From Psychromonas sp. SP041 (GTDB lineage: Bacteria; Pseudomonadota; Gammaproteobacteria; Enterobacterales; Psychromonadaceae): a DNA stretch of 64,000 bases. The stretch covers positions 1-64,000 of the forward strand of contig NZ_CBRF02000021.1 of the NCBI RefSeq assembly GCF_000470315.2. The letters are read 5' to 3'. Below are positions 10,786 to 20,331 of the stretch, in pieces (within the stretch, counting starts at the first letter, position 1; every line of letters begins with the position of its first letter). The notes under the pieces were generated by a model, which saw only the letters and a program-made list of their open reading frames with translations, was not told the origin of the DNA and ran no database searches. The translations under genes and the position numbers were made by a program.

Positions 10786-11346
10786 TATTTCTCACTCATT
10801 AATACATTCGAATATAAGTATTCTAGTGGTCTGAAAGCATTCTTTATAATAATCATGCAGTTGTAAAATATAGTACACTGTAAATTATTACAGTGGTAGT
10901 GTCTGTTAGATCCTATGAACATAAATACCTTTTTTCGTTAAAAATCTACCTTAACAATCTACCTTTATAATAGGTTTTATTTTACATACTTTGGAGTGAC
11001 TTACGAAGGAGTTATATTAGTGTTAGTTATAGGTTTTGATCGACATTTATGGATGATACGTTCAGTTATTTAATCTCGATCATAGTGTTAAAGCCAATTT
11101 AAAGATTTTTATATTAGATAAATGTTTCAATTATCGTTTTGCCATTCAATAAGCAATCAAAATAATACGGGATGAAAGCACTTCTCTTTAAGAAAAGGTT
11201 GTTAATAAAGTAAGTGTTTTAAGGTTAGGGCGTTAATTATAGAGTGAATAAATACCTATGGTGAACCATATATTATTAATCATTACTTTAAAGATGTTTT
11301 TATATTAACGGTCTTTAAAGTACCTCGCTACAGCTCGGGTCTATTA
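10786..11346. other. 560 bp intergenic region upstream of uvrA
   Basis: AT-rich non-coding DNA between uvrA and a small CBM48-like gene, both read leftward. It holds the uvrA SOS box at 10878-10893. The part from about 10920 to 11340 shows no convincing reading frame, strong hairpin or known RNA. Confidence 0.6.
10878..10893. promoter_or_regulatory. LexA (SOS) box of uvrA
   Basis: CTGTAAATTATTACAG matches the gammaproteobacterial LexA operator CTGT-N8-ACAG exactly and is AT-rich inside, as in known sites. It lies about 93 bp upstream of the uvrA start, the usual place for SOS control of uvrA. Confidence 0.88.
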
Positions 11347-11676
11347 TTATTCTGTCAGTAACAGGACTGCATTTTTACCGCCATCATTCATGCCATTATC
11401 AACATAACTATCTACATCATCTGGTAATAAAATAGATTCGGTGCCTGTTTCAGAGGTGACTTGATAAATAAATTGAAAGCCTTGGCGATCTTCAGATGAG
11501 ATATTTTCTGCTACTTTAAATTTCCCATTTTTAAATTTTTTAAATTCGATTGGTTGCCATTGATTATGTTCAGAGAGTAAATTGATACTTACCGCATCGT
11601 TTGCTACTTCTTTACTGATCTCAAAGGTGATTTTAACTATTGGTTTGTTTTTTAAAAATTGTTTTTTAATATTCAT
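11347..11676 (-). CDS. Small CBM48/isoamylase early-set domain protein
   Basis: A 109-residue stand-alone protein that looks like a single glycogen-binding-type immunoglobulin-like domain (isoamylase early set, CBM48). KITFEISKE, SINLLSEHNQWQPIEFKKFKNGKFKV and GFQFIYQV give the typical strand pattern with the conserved W-x-P and F-x-Y. There is no signal peptide and no catalytic domain. GAGGATC precedes the ATG. It may bind a cytoplasmic glucan or act as a scaffold; no partner gene is near. Confidence in the fold is moderate to good; the role is unknown. Confidence 0.75.
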   Translation of the reverse strand: MNIKKQFLKNKPIVKITFEISKEVANDAVSINLLSEHNQWQPIEFKKFKNGKFKVAENISSEDRQGFQFIYQVTSETGTESILLPDDVDSYVDNGMNDGGKNAVLLLTE

Positions 11677-11756
11677 GTTAGATCCTCAAAAAATATTATG
11701 TAGTATTTAATTTACTGTAAAAATTGTACAAATTCTAGTCACATAATCAGTGAAAC

Positions 11757-12428
11757 TTAATTTAAATTAAATTGTTGGTTAATAATTCCCTGAGTGAATG
11801 CTTTTTTGAGGTAAAAGCCACGAGGACGTACTTTAATTAGTTCGCCATCTTCACCATAGGCATCAGTAACGACTTGTCCGTTGGCGGCTTTAGGACGAAG
11901 TTGTAGAACTTGTCCATTACGTGCACTAATTTGTTCTATTTTCCCTAGCGCAATTTTCTCCATTAGCTCATCCCAATCTTGCTGCATTAATTGTTCTTGC
12001 TGAAAAGAAGCCGTCCATAAGAAACCATTACCAACAATTCGCTCTGAAAGCGGGATTTTTCGCTCGCCTTGTACGGGTAACCACAGCACTTTACTTAGTT
12101 TATTACGGATATTGCTATTCTGCCAAGTTAGATGTGTTGTATGTAATATAGGGGTGCTACAAACAAAAGTGGTTTCTAATACTTTACCTTGGCTATCAAT
12201 AGGAATGGTTTTTAATTCAATGCCTAAATGCTTAAAATCTTGTTCTGGTTTACTGCCTGCCGTTGCACCTAAGTGCCATTCTATAAGCTGTCCAACCCAT
12301 CCTTTATTTTTGCGCAGATTTTCTGGTGTTTCGATATTAGCCATATCAGCTAGTTCAGATAAAGAATACCCGGCAATAGCCTCACAATATGCTAATAACT
12401 GAGCTTCAGATTGTGGTGTAGGCTGCAT
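11757..12428 (-). CDS. mutH: MutH, mismatch repair endonuclease
   Basis: A 223-residue endonuclease that nicks the unmethylated strand at hemimethylated GATC sites when activated by MutS-MutL. The catalytic triad is visible: Asp64, Glu71 and Lys73 in EQDFKHLGIELKT, with the same spacing as E. coli Asp70/Glu77/Lys79. The lysine in KNKGWVGQLIEWHLGA is also conserved. AAGGAAG precedes the ATG. The presence of MutH implies Dam methylation in this organism. Upstream lies a 650 bp spacer with DnaA boxes, shared with divergent rppH. Confidence 0.97.
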   Translation of the reverse strand: MQPTPQSEAQLLAYCEAIAGYSLSELADMANIETPENLRKNKGWVGQLIEWHLGATAGSKPEQDFKHLGIELKTIPIDSQGKVLETTFVCSTPILHTTHLTWQNSNIRNKLSKVLWLPVQGERKIPLSERIVGNGFLWTASFQQEQLMQQDWDELMEKIALGKIEQISARNGQVLQLRPKAANGQVVTDAYGEDGELIKVRPRGFYLKKAFTQGIINQQFNLN

Positions 12429-12528
12429 GGTAACTTCCTTTAGTCGATAAATAATAAATAGAGACTTTTATTGTACGCATTTTTCTTATTTGAGGTTATT
12501 CATAGTTGTAAAATGAACTTACACAGAG

Positions 12529-12537
12529 TTATGCACA
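12529..12537 (+). promoter_or_regulatory. DnaA box (TTATGCACA)
   Basis: A perfect match to the DnaA box TTATNCACA. A reverse 8/9 match (TTATCCACT) follows at 12543-12551, so DnaA could bind as a pair. Confidence 0.6.
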
Positions 12538-12590
12538 ATTTTAGTGGATAAGTGAATAGATCGTAAGATCTTAACTTTGATTTTTAAAAA

Positions 12591-12599
12591 TGTGCATAA
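12591..12599 (-). promoter_or_regulatory. DnaA box, reverse orientation
   Basis: TGTGCATAA on the plus strand is TTATGCACA on the minus strand, the second perfect DnaA box in this spacer. Confidence 0.6.
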
Positions 12600-12869
12600 A
12601 TATCTTAAAAATCAGTTTTTATGTTTATTTTTTGAACAAAAAGTACCATTGAAATTGACAATGACTATTTTTTAAACGCAGAAGATATTCACATTCGATT
12701 GTGAATTAAAAACACTGGATCTAATGACAGGGTCAAAAGAAAATTTATTATATTTTAAGTTCAACTTATTGTTTTTTAATGTGATAATCATGCTTTAAAT
12801 AATCTAATAAAGATCTTGTAGTTTACGTTGTTTCTTTACTTTTTTATTTATGGTTAATTGTACACATAG

Positions 12870-12878
12870 TTATGCACA
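12870..12878 (+). promoter_or_regulatory. DnaA box (TTATGCACA)
   Basis: The third perfect DnaA box. It sits in a repeat of the context around the first one, including the downstream TTAGTGGATA. Confidence 0.6.
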
Positions 12879-13080
12879 GATTTAGTGGATATATTTGATC
12901 TACAATTTTCTGTAAACGTGATGTAGGTACTATCGTTTAACCTTTTTATAGTTTATCGATTTGATGGTAAGGGGGTTCTGTGAAAGAATGCATTAATAAT
13001 GATAATTCCATCTATTCTATTTTTTCGTCGATTTACTTGTGTATAAATAAGAATAGATCTTAACCTGACTAAGGTTTTTA

Positions 13081-13617
13081 ATGATTGATGCTGACGGCTA
13101 TCGCTCCAATGTAGGTATCATCATTTGTAATAAAAATGGTCAAGTTTTATGGGCTAAACGCTTCGGTCAGCATTCATGGCAATTTCCACAGGGTGGGATT
13201 AAAGAAGGCGAAACGCCTGAAAAAGCAATGTATCGTGAACTGTATGAAGAAGTGGGTCTAAAACCTGAGCATGTAAAAGTAGTTGCGAGTAGCCGTCAAT
13301 GGTTACGATATAAATTACCTAAACGTTTAGTACGTTGGGAGTCTCCCGCACCTATTTGTATTGGCCAAAAACAACGTTGGTTTTTATTACAATTGATTGC
13401 AGAAGAAGAGCAAATTGAGTTTGATACATGTGGACATCCAGAATTTGATGATTGGCGATGGGTAACTTACTGGTATCCTGTACGGCAAGTGGTGTCATTT
13501 AAGCGTGATGTTTATAGAAGAGCATTGGCTGAGTTTTGTCATGCTGCTTTTTCATTAATGCACAAATCAGATAAAAAAAGAAATAAACGACCTCGTCGAG
13601 GTTCTTTCAAACAATAG
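13081..13617 (+). CDS. rppH: RppH, RNA pyrophosphohydrolase
   Basis: A 178-residue Nudix hydrolase that removes pyrophosphate from the 5' end of triphosphorylated RNA and so triggers RNase E decay. The Nudix box GX5EX7REUXEEXGU is complete at residues 38-60 ([20 protein letters not shown]...). The N-terminus [15 protein letters not shown] and the later [13 protein letters not shown] are characteristic of RppH/NudH. AAGG lies 9-12 bp upstream of the ATG. ptsP follows 32 bp downstream on the same strand, the common rppH-ptsP order. Confidence 0.97.
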   Translation: MIDADGYRSNVGIIICNKNGQVLWAKRFGQHSWQFPQGGIKEGETPEKAMYRELYEEVGLKPEHVKVVASSRQWLRYKLPKRLVRWESPAPICIGQKQRWFLLQLIAEEEQIEFDTCGHPEFDDWRWVTYWYPVRQVVSFKRDVYRRALAEFCHAAFSLMHKSDKKRNKRPRRGSFKQ

Positions 13618-13649
13618 GTACTGTTTTTCCTCATTAACAGGAGTGTTTT

Positions 13650-15920
13650 ATGTTCAGCCAACTTCGTCAGATTGTAGAGCAATTCGGTGAGGCAAGTACT
13701 CTTTCTGATGCGATGAATTTATTGGTAGAACAAACCAAAAGTACAATGATCTTAGATTGTTGTTCTATTTTTGTGACGAATAAAGAAACCAAGAAGTTGT
13801 CATTAATGGCGAGTGAAGGTCTAGATAACCAAGTGGTTGGTGCAACACACTTTAATCTTGATGAAGGTATTGTTGGTTTGGTTTATCAAAAAGGTGAACC
13901 AATCAATTTAGCAAACGTATCTGAACATCCTCAATTCAAATATCTCCCTTCTAGTAATGAAGAACAATTTAAATCATTTTTAGGTGTTCCGATCATTCAC
14001 AAACGTGAAGTGCTTGGCGTATTAGTTGCACAACAACGGTTACCTCGTTTATTCAATGAGCTTGAAGAATCATTCCTCGTTACATTAGCCGTGCACCTAG
14101 GCAGTGTATTAGGTGGAACGCTTTTAGATCTACCAGACGAGAAAGCACCCAAAAGACATTCACTTCATTTGCAAGGTAGCCCTGCGAGCTCTGGGATCTC
14201 TATTAATAAGGTCCATGTTTTACAAGCTCACCTTTTGTTAAGTGATGTTGGCATTGAGTTAAGTGATAAGCCTAATAGTGAAATGGAGTCCTTTACTAAT
14301 GCTGTTCAGGCATGTGCTGATGAGTTTTCTAAAGTATCAATAACGCTTAAGGAACAAGTCTCTAAAGATGCCTTTATGTTATTCGATGTTTATGGGCATT
14401 TGTTAAAAGATAAAGCCCTACTGTCAGCGATTGAACTACAAATTAGAGAAGATAAGTTAACAGCCAAAAGTGCCGTAAAACGTGTTTCTGAAAGGTACAT
14501 CGAACAGTTTGAAAGCATGAGTGACCCGTACTTAAGAGAACGCGCTGTCGAAATTCGTGATGTAGGTCAACGTCTTTTATACCATCTCTCAAATCGTGAT
14601 GATGAAAAACACGACTTTCCTGATGAGATTATCTTAGTCGCAGAAGAAGTGACAATTTCAATGTTGGCGATGATTCCGCCAGATAAATTAAAAGGGATTG
14701 TCTCTGTACGTGGTGGGTTAAGTTCTCACGTGGCGATTTTATCTCGTGCACTTGGTATTCCTGCGGTATTGGGTGTGCCATTAAGATTAAAAAACGTAGC
14801 GCATAAAAATATCATCATCAATGGCTATGCGGGCACAATTATTATTGAGCCTGAAGCTTCTCTGATTGCGGAATATCAAATTCTGCTTGATGAAGAAAAT
14901 GAGATGAAGGCGTTAGTTGAGTTAGAAGCAAATCAAGCAGCCATCACTAAAGATGGTTGTGAAATTGAAGTGTTACTCAATACCGGCTTAAATACGACGC
15001 CTGATGTTTTTAAAGAACAGAACTTCTCAGGAATTGGTTTATACCGTAGTGAATTACCTTTTATGCTTAATAGCGCTTTTCCGACTGAGCAGGAACAGGT
15101 GAGTGCTTATCAACATTTATTGGAAGAATATAAAGACTTACCCGTGACCATGAGAACGCTGGATATCGGTGGTGATAAGCAATTAAGTTATTTCCCTATT
15201 ACTGAAGAAAATCCATTTTTAGGGTGGCGTGGTATTCGTTTAACGCTAGATCATCCTGAGATTTTTTTAATTCAAATACGTGCGATGTTACGTGCGAACC
15301 TTAACACTCAGAATTTACGTATTATGCTGCCTATGGTGGGGTCTGTTGGTGAAGTTGAAGAGTCTAAACGATTAATTGTTCAAGCATGGCAAGAGATTTG
15401 TTGGGAACAACATGTCACTGAAGAGCAATTTCCATTACCTGATATTGGGGTAATGATTGAGGTGCCTTCAGCTATCTTTATTATTGATCAGTTAGCGCCG
15501 CTGGTGGACTTTCTGTCAATTGGTACCAATGACTTAACTCAATACTTATTAGCTGTAGATCGTAATAACAGTCGTGTAGCAGACCTCTTTGATAGTTACC
15601 ATCCTGCCGTCTTACAGGCGATGCGTTTAATACTCGAGCAAAGTAAAAAGAATAATATTGAAGTGAGTATTTGTGGTGAATTAGCAGGTGATCCGATTGG
15701 ACTATTGATGTTGCTAGGGTTAGGTTATCGCAAGCTAAGTATGAATGCATTCAATATTAATAAAGTTAAATATTTGCTGAATAAAGTGACTATTCCAGAA
15801 TTAGAAGCTTGCACTCAGGTTGCTTTAAAAGGGCATGATGGTAACTTCATCAAACAAACTTTTATTAACTATTTAGATGAAAAAGGATTGGGTGGATTTG
15901 TACGTGCTGGTAAGAAATAG
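13650..15920 (+). CDS. ptsP: PtsP, EI-Ntr phosphoenolpyruvate phosphotransferase
   Basis: A 756-residue enzyme I of the nitrogen phosphotransferase system. It passes phosphate from PEP to NPr and so to EIIA-Ntr. An N-terminal GAF domain (about 1-165) precedes the enzyme I part: the phospho-histidine in GGLSSHVAILSRALGIPA near residue 357 and the PEP-binding barrel with GIGLYRSELPF, TLDIGGDKQL, IMLPMV, GVMIEVPSA, FLSIGTNDLTQY and the active cysteine in ISICGELAGD-type sequence (VSICGELAGD). The ribosome site AGGAG is strong. It probably shares a transcript with rppH. Confidence 0.97.
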   Translation: MFSQLRQIVEQFGEASTLSDAMNLLVEQTKSTMILDCCSIFVTNKETKKLSLMASEGLDNQVVGATHFNLDEGIVGLVYQKGEPINLANVSEHPQFKYLPSSNEEQFKSFLGVPIIHKREVLGVLVAQQRLPRLFNELEESFLVTLAVHLGSVLGGTLLDLPDEKAPKRHSLHLQGSPASSGISINKVHVLQAHLLLSDVGIELSDKPNSEMESFTNAVQACADEFSKVSITLKEQVSKDAFMLFDVYGHLLKDKALLSAIELQIREDKLTAKSAVKRVSERYIEQFESMSDPYLRERAVEIRDVGQRLLYHLSNRDDEKHDFPDEIILVAEEVTISMLAMIPPDKLKGIVSVRGGLSSHVAILSRALGIPAVLGVPLRLKNVAHKNIIINGYAGTIIIEPEASLIAEYQILLDEENEMKALVELEANQAAITKDGCEIEVLLNTGLNTTPDVFKEQNFSGIGLYRSELPFMLNSAFPTEQEQVSAYQHLLEEYKDLPVTMRTLDIGGDKQLSYFPITEENPFLGWRGIRLTLDHPEIFLIQIRAMLRANLNTQNLRIMLPMVGSVGEVEESKRLIVQAWQEICWEQHVTEEQFPLPDIGVMIEVPSAIFIIDQLAPLVDFLSIGTNDLTQYLLAVDRNNSRVADLFDSYHPAVLQAMRLILEQSKKNNIEVSICGELAGDPIGLLMLLGLGYRKLSMNAFNINKVKYLLNKVTIPELEACTQVALKGHDGNFIKQTFINYLDEKGLGGFVRAGKK

Positions 15921-15947
15921 GACTTTAGTGCTTAATTGATGTTAATT

Positions 15948-16108
15948 ATACCAATGGAATTAAATCAGTGATTAGAAATTGCGCAGGAAAAGTTAACACT
16001 AATAAGGCGTGAGTTGTAGAAGATAGTTGTTCTCACTTCAAAACTCAGAACGCAGTTAGGGGTGATTTTAACCAACAAGAATGATCACCTTATTAATTCT
16101 TTTGGTAT
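15948..16108 (+). repeat. 161 bp MITE-like interspersed repeat, copy A
   Basis: A non-coding element with imperfect terminal inverted repeats (ATACCAATGGAATTAAAT at the left; its right end reads ATACCAAAAGAATTAATAAG on the other strand). Near-identical copies lie at 25829-25987 (same direction) and 29653-29813 (opposite). It has no coding capacity. It sits between ptsP and its terminator. Confidence 0.85.
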
Positions 16109-16169
16109 TAGTTTTACTTAGTTAACGCTATTTAGGTAACGTCACTTAGTTAATCTTATTTTCATCTAT

Positions 16170-16200
16170 AAAAAAACCGATCAATTGATCGGTTTTTTTT
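16170..16200. terminator. Bidirectional terminator between ptsP and sstT
   Basis: AAAAAACCGATCAATTGATCGG followed by eight T: an 8-bp perfect stem with A- and T-tracts on the two sides. It can end ptsP rightward and sstT leftward. Confidence 0.9.
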
Positions 16201-16223
16201 GTTTTAAATTAATCGCTCATGCT

Positions 16224-17456
16224 TTAGCTTTTCGCGGCTAAATTCTTAGCTTCTTCTGCACGACAAGCAGCAGTGGTAAAGATAACATCTGTTGAACTAT
16301 TTAACGCTGTTTCAGCGGAGTCTTGAACGACACCAATAATGAAACCAATCGCAACAACTTGCATTGCAATTTCATTCGGCACACCAAATAAACTACAGGC
16401 TAGTGGAATCAATAGTAGTGAACCACCTGCAACACCAGAAGCTCCACAAGCAGATACTGCTGCAACAACACTTAATAAAATAGCTGTTAAAATATCAAAC
16501 TCAATTCCTAAGGTATGGACAGCTGCTAGTGTTAATACTGTAATCGTGATTGCCGCACCCGCCATATTGATGGTTGCACCCAGTGGGATAGAAACTGAGT
16601 AAGTATCTTCATGTAAATCTAATTTTTCACATAATGCCATGTTCACAGGAATGTTAGCTGCAGAACTACGTGTGAAGAAAGCGGTAACACCTGACTCACG
16701 TAAACATTGGAATATTAACGGGTAAGGGTTAGTGCCTAGCTTGATATAAACAATGATCGGGTTAACAACCAATGCAATAAATAACATTGAGCCAATTAAT
16801 ACCGCTAATAAGTGAGAGTAGCCAATTAATGAGTCAAAGCCTGTTTCTGCAAACGTCGTTGCGACTAAACCGAAAATACCGATAGGTGCTAATCGAATCA
16901 CTAGTTGTACAATTTTAGATACGCCATAAGATAGGTCATGTAGCATATTCTTAGTCGATTCATTCGCATGTTGAAGCGCTAAACCTAACCCGATTGCCCA
17001 AGCCAAAATACCAATGAAGTTACCTGTTACTAAAGCATTGACTGGGTTATCTACAATTTTAAATAACAATGTATTTAATACTTCTAAAATACCTTCAGGT
17101 GGAGATGCAACGATATCAGTCGTTATTAATACAAGCTCTGTTGGGAAAACGTAACTAAATAGAACGGCAGTAATAGACGCTAATAAAGTGCCGATTAAAT
17201 ATAAATGAATAACAGGTTTAAGATTAGTGTGCGTGCCTTTACTTTGATTTGCAATCGACGATGCCACTAATATGAAAACAAGAATGGGTGCAACCGCTTT
17301 TAACGCACTAACAAAAAAACCACCAAGAAATGAAACTGATGTAGCCGTGCTTGGTGAGATAGTTGCAAGACAAACGCCTGCAATAATACCAACAACAATT
17401 TGTAATACTAAGCTACCGTTCATCATTCGTTGAATAAGGGTGGGGCTTGAACTCAT
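16224..17456 (-). CDS. sstT: SstT, Na+/serine-threonine symporter
   Basis: A 410-residue dicarboxylate/amino acid:cation symporter family member with about 9 hydrophobic helices and two re-entrant regions. The family signatures include [21 protein letters not shown] and [17 protein letters not shown], with the [24 protein letters not shown] loop near residue 335. These are typical of SstT, which imports serine and threonine with sodium. It lies alone, convergent to ptsP and ended by the shared terminator. The 368 bp upstream to lgt holds no gene. Confidence 0.95.
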   Translation of the reverse strand: MSSSPTLIQRMMNGSLVLQIVVGIIAGVCLATISPSTATSVSFLGGFFVSALKAVAPILVFILVASSIANQSKGTHTNLKPVIHLYLIGTLLASITAVLFSYVFPTELVLITTDIVASPPEGILEVLNTLLFKIVDNPVNALVTGNFIGILAWAIGLGLALQHANESTKNMLHDLSYGVSKIVQLVIRLAPIGIFGLVATTFAETGFDSLIGYSHLLAVLIGSMLFIALVVNPIIVYIKLGTNPYPLIFQCLRESGVTAFFTRSSAANIPVNMALCEKLDLHEDTYSVSIPLGATINMAGAAITITVLTLAAVHTLGIEFDILTAILLSVVAAVSACGASGVAGGSLLLIPLACSLFGVPNEIAMQVVAIGFIIGVVQDSAETALNSSTDVIFTTAACRAEEAKNLAAKS

Positions 17457-17824
17457 AAGTATGTCCTATCTTTTTATTATTAATAGTATCTATAAAACGT
17501 CTTATGGACACTGTGATTAATGGTTTAACGCTTAGTAGAAGCAAACGCTATTTTGGTATGACGACTACAAGGGATTGTAGTGACTAATCTCATATTAGAA
17601 TTAATACAGATCATAATTTGGCGCAGAAAATAGCATAATTAAGCGTAAATTAATTCAGTAATTGATATTTTTTAAGATTAAAGGTGAAAGTGTTAGAAAT
17701 ATTACTTGGTTTGTTTATTTTTCCGAATTTTTAAGCGTAAAAATTTTAATCCTTAAGCTGTATTTAAATATATATACAAATTACGTTATGATACCGCCAT
17801 TAAACTCATCAATTAGAGCAAAAT
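17457..17824. other. sstT-lgt divergent spacer
   Basis: A 368 bp AT-rich region that must hold the promoters of leftward sstT and rightward lgt. The only open frame here overlaps the start of lgt out of phase and has no ribosome site. I see no RNA element. Confidence 0.5.
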
Positions 17825-18661
17825 ATGTCCTCATCTCCTTATGTATTACCCCAGATTGACCCGATTGCTATTAGCCTCGGTCCTATAGATATTCGCTGGT
17901 ATGGATTAATGTACCTTATTGGTTTTGCTTGTGCATTCTGGATGGCAAATCGTGCCTGTGATAAATCCAATGGTGTTTGGACTCGTGAACAAGCAAGTGA
18001 TCTTTTATTTGCTGGCTTTATGGGCGTTATTTTAGGTGGACGTATCGGCTACGTATTCTTTTATCAATTTCCAACCTTCATTGATAATCCAATGTACTTA
18101 TTTAGAATATGGGAAGGCGGAATGTCATTCCATGGCGGTGTATTAGGGGTGCTGACGGCTATTATTATTTATGCAAAACGTCACCAACGCTCTATCTTAT
18201 CGGTCGGTGATTTTATTGTACCGTTATTACCGGTTGGTTTAGGTGCAGGACGTATTGGTAATTTTATTAACTCTGAACTATGGGGAAGAGTGACTGACTC
18301 TCCATTCGGTGTGATTTTCTACAATGCTGGTCCACTTCCTCGTCATCCATCACAACTTTATGAATTTGCTTTAGAAGGTGTGGTGTTATTTATTATCTTA
18401 ATTTTATTTATCCGTAAACCTAAACCAGCCGGTTCAGTAGCAGGTTTATTCTTACTCGGTTACGGTACGTTCAGATTTATTATTGAGTTTGCTCGTGAGC
18501 CTGATGCTCAGTTAGGTTTACTGACATTTAATATGAGTATGGGACAAATTCTATCGTTGCCTATGATCATTATTGGCTCAGCTTTAATGTTTTATGCTTA
18601 TAAAAAGAACCCAGTGCAAGTCGTACCTAATAAAGCAAAAAACAATAAAGGTAATAAATAA
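17825..18661 (+). CDS. lgt: Lgt, prolipoprotein diacylglyceryl transferase
   Basis: A 278-residue inner-membrane enzyme that adds diacylglycerol from phosphatidylglycerol to the lipobox cysteine of prolipoproteins, the first step of lipoprotein maturation. It has about seven hydrophobic spans. The Lgt signature [14 protein letters not shown] is present, as are the conserved [10 protein letters not shown] segment and RHPSQLYE. Lgt would process the several lipoproteins encoded in this window. Its stop overlaps the thyA start (TAATG), the classic lgt-thyA operon. Confidence 0.97.
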   Translation: MSSSPYVLPQIDPIAISLGPIDIRWYGLMYLIGFACAFWMANRACDKSNGVWTREQASDLLFAGFMGVILGGRIGYVFFYQFPTFIDNPMYLFRIWEGGMSFHGGVLGVLTAIIIYAKRHQRSILSVGDFIVPLLPVGLGAGRIGNFINSELWGRVTDSPFGVIFYNAGPLPRHPSQLYEFALEGVVLFIILILFIRKPKPAGSVAGLFLLGYGTFRFIIEFAREPDAQLGLLTFNMSMGQILSLPMIIIGSALMFYAYKKNPVQVVPNKAKNNKGNK

Positions 18662-19512
18662 TGAAACAGTATTTACAGCTATGCCAACGCATTATTGATG
18701 AAGGTACTTGGATTGAAAATGAGCGTACAGGTAAACGTTGCCTGACGGTTATCAATGCTGATTTAGAATACGATGTTGGTAATAATCAATTTCCGATGAT
18801 CACAACACGTAAGAGCTTTTATAAATCAGCTATTGCTGAATTTTTAGGTTATATCCGTGGTTATGATAATGCAGCTGACTTCCGTGCTTTAGGGGCTAAA
18901 ACATGGGATGCGAATGCTAATTTAAATGAAGTCTGGTTGAATAGTGCACACCGTAAGGGCGAAGATGACATGGGACGTGTTTACGGCGTTCAAGGTCGTT
19001 CTTGGATGAAGCCTGATGGCAGCACCTTGGATCAATTAAAGAAGATTGTTGATAACTTAAAAAACGGCATCGATGATCGCGCAGAAATACTGACTTTTTA
19101 TAACCCAGGTGAATTTGAGTTAGGTTGCTTACGTCCTTGTATGCACACTCATACCTTTTCTTTATTAGGTGATACATTGCATCTGACCAGTTATCAACGG
19201 TCGTGTGATGTCCCGCTAGGGCTGAATTTTAACCAAGTTCAAGTGTTTGCTTTCTTGGCATTAATAGCACAGATAACTGGTAAAAAAGCAGGTAAGGCTT
19301 ACCATAAAATTGTTAATGCTCATATTTATGAAGATCAATTAGAGCTTATGAAAGATGTACAGTTGAAACGGGAGCCTTTCGAATCACCACAATTAAAAAT
19401 TAACCCTAAAATAACGTCATTAGAAGATTTAGAAACATGGGTGACAATGGATGATTTTGAAGTTGTTGGTTACCAATGTCATGATCCAATTAAGTACCCA
19501 TTTTCAGTCTAA
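18661..19512 (+). CDS. thyA: ThyA, thymidylate synthase
   Basis: A 283-residue thymidylate synthase that methylates dUMP to dTMP with methylene-tetrahydrofolate. The catalytic Cys182 lies in [20 protein letters not shown] sequence ([14 protein letters not shown]). [19 protein letters not shown] and the NAHIYEDQ segment are all conserved. It is slightly longer than E. coli ThyA (264) and resembles the variant found in Vibrio and Shewanella. It is translationally coupled to lgt. Confidence 0.97.
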   Translation: MKQYLQLCQRIIDEGTWIENERTGKRCLTVINADLEYDVGNNQFPMITTRKSFYKSAIAEFLGYIRGYDNAADFRALGAKTWDANANLNEVWLNSAHRKGEDDMGRVYGVQGRSWMKPDGSTLDQLKKIVDNLKNGIDDRAEILTFYNPGEFELGCLRPCMHTHTFSLLGDTLHLTSYQRSCDVPLGLNFNQVQVFAFLALIAQITGKKAGKAYHKIVNAHIYEDQLELMKDVQLKREPFESPQLKINPKITSLEDLETWVTMDDFEVVGYQCHDPIKYPFSV

Positions 19513-19584
19513 ATTATTGATATAATAGATTGTTATTAACATGACCTGTTATCAACGCTGATTATTATTAAGATATTATTAATG

Positions 19585-19623
19585 CAAAAAGGCCATTAGC
19601 TTAATCCGCTGGTGGCCTTTTTA
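19585..19623. terminator. Terminator between thyA and the LysE-type gene
   Basis: AAAAAGGCCATTAGC, a short loop, then GCTGGTGGCCTTTTT: a GC-containing stem with A- and T-tracts at the ends. It can serve thyA rightward and the exporter leftward. Confidence 0.85.
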
Positions 19624-19634
19624 TTTTGACGCAA

Positions 19635-20225
19635 TTATAAACTGAATCCTACAGACACAATTAACAAGATTGCCATTGAATAATTGAAATACATCAATCG
19701 TTGTGGATTCGATAATATATCTCGACTTTTTTTACCCGCTAATGTCCAAGCACAAGCAGAGGGCACATTGACGACTGCAAAGACTGCAATAATCATCAGC
19801 ACTGCTGTTATATAGTCAATATCCGCGCTATAAACTGTAATCGCAGAGAAAGCCATAGACCAAGCTTTAGGGTTGATCCATTGAAAGCTTGCTGCAGAAA
19901 GAAGAGACATCGGTTTAAATTGAGATTGCGCCTGATGGCTCATTTTACTCGTTGCTATTTTGTAAGCTAAATAGACTAAATAAACCAAACATACTATTTG
20001 TAACGTATTTTGTAGTACAGGGTATTGTAACAAGAATTGCATCAAGCCAAATCCTATCAACAATAACATTACGCTATAACCTGTAATGATTCCGAGCATA
20101 TGTGGAATAGTGCGATAGAACCCCACATTAGCACCTGACGTCATTAACATAATATTGTTTGGCCCTGGTGAAAAGCTACTTACAATTGCAAAACTAAATA
20201 AGGCCAATAATTGTGTATATTCCAT
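19635..20225 (-). CDS. LysE/RhtB family amino-acid exporter
   Basis: A 196-residue inner-membrane protein with about six spans. The start SFAIVSSFSPGPNNIMLMTSGANVGF carries the LysE/RhtB signature SPGPNN, and FQWINPKAWSMAF is the second conserved loop. Family members export amino acids such as lysine, homoserine or threonine. I chose ATG at 20225; a GTG three codons upstream is also open. It is divergent from an Lrp/AsnC regulator 106 bp away, a frequent pairing in which the regulator senses the exported amino acid. Confidence 0.9.
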   Translation of the reverse strand: MEYTQLLALFSFAIVSSFSPGPNNIMLMTSGANVGFYRTIPHMLGIITGYSVMLLLIGFGLMQFLLQYPVLQNTLQIVCLVYLVYLAYKIATSKMSHQAQSQFKPMSLLSAASFQWINPKAWSMAFSAITVYSADIDYITAVLMIIAVFAVVNVPSACAWTLAGKKSRDILSNPQRLMYFNYSMAILLIVSVGFSL

Positions 20226-20331
20226 GTGCAGCACTCTTTTATGAATTTATGCTTGTATATTAAAGGGAATATCAGTAAATTTTGTGTCTATATTTGTTTG
20301 AAAATCATTAATTTCACAAGATAAGTTGGCT

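Larger units (their letters stand above)
12429..13080. other. mutH-rppH divergent spacer with DnaA boxes
   Basis: A 650 bp AT-rich spacer between divergent mutH and rppH. It carries three perfect TTATGCACA sites and one near match. A copy of the phrase ACACANAGTTATGCACA followed by TTAGTGGATA occurs twice, about 340 bp apart. There is also a perfect palindrome TTCACA-N6-TGTGAA at about 12688-12705. No gene is visible. Confidence 0.6.

Noticed and set aside
17662..17859. A 65-codon open frame upstream of and overlapping lgt
   Set aside because: It overlaps the lgt start out of frame, has no ribosome site, and its composition follows the local AT richness.
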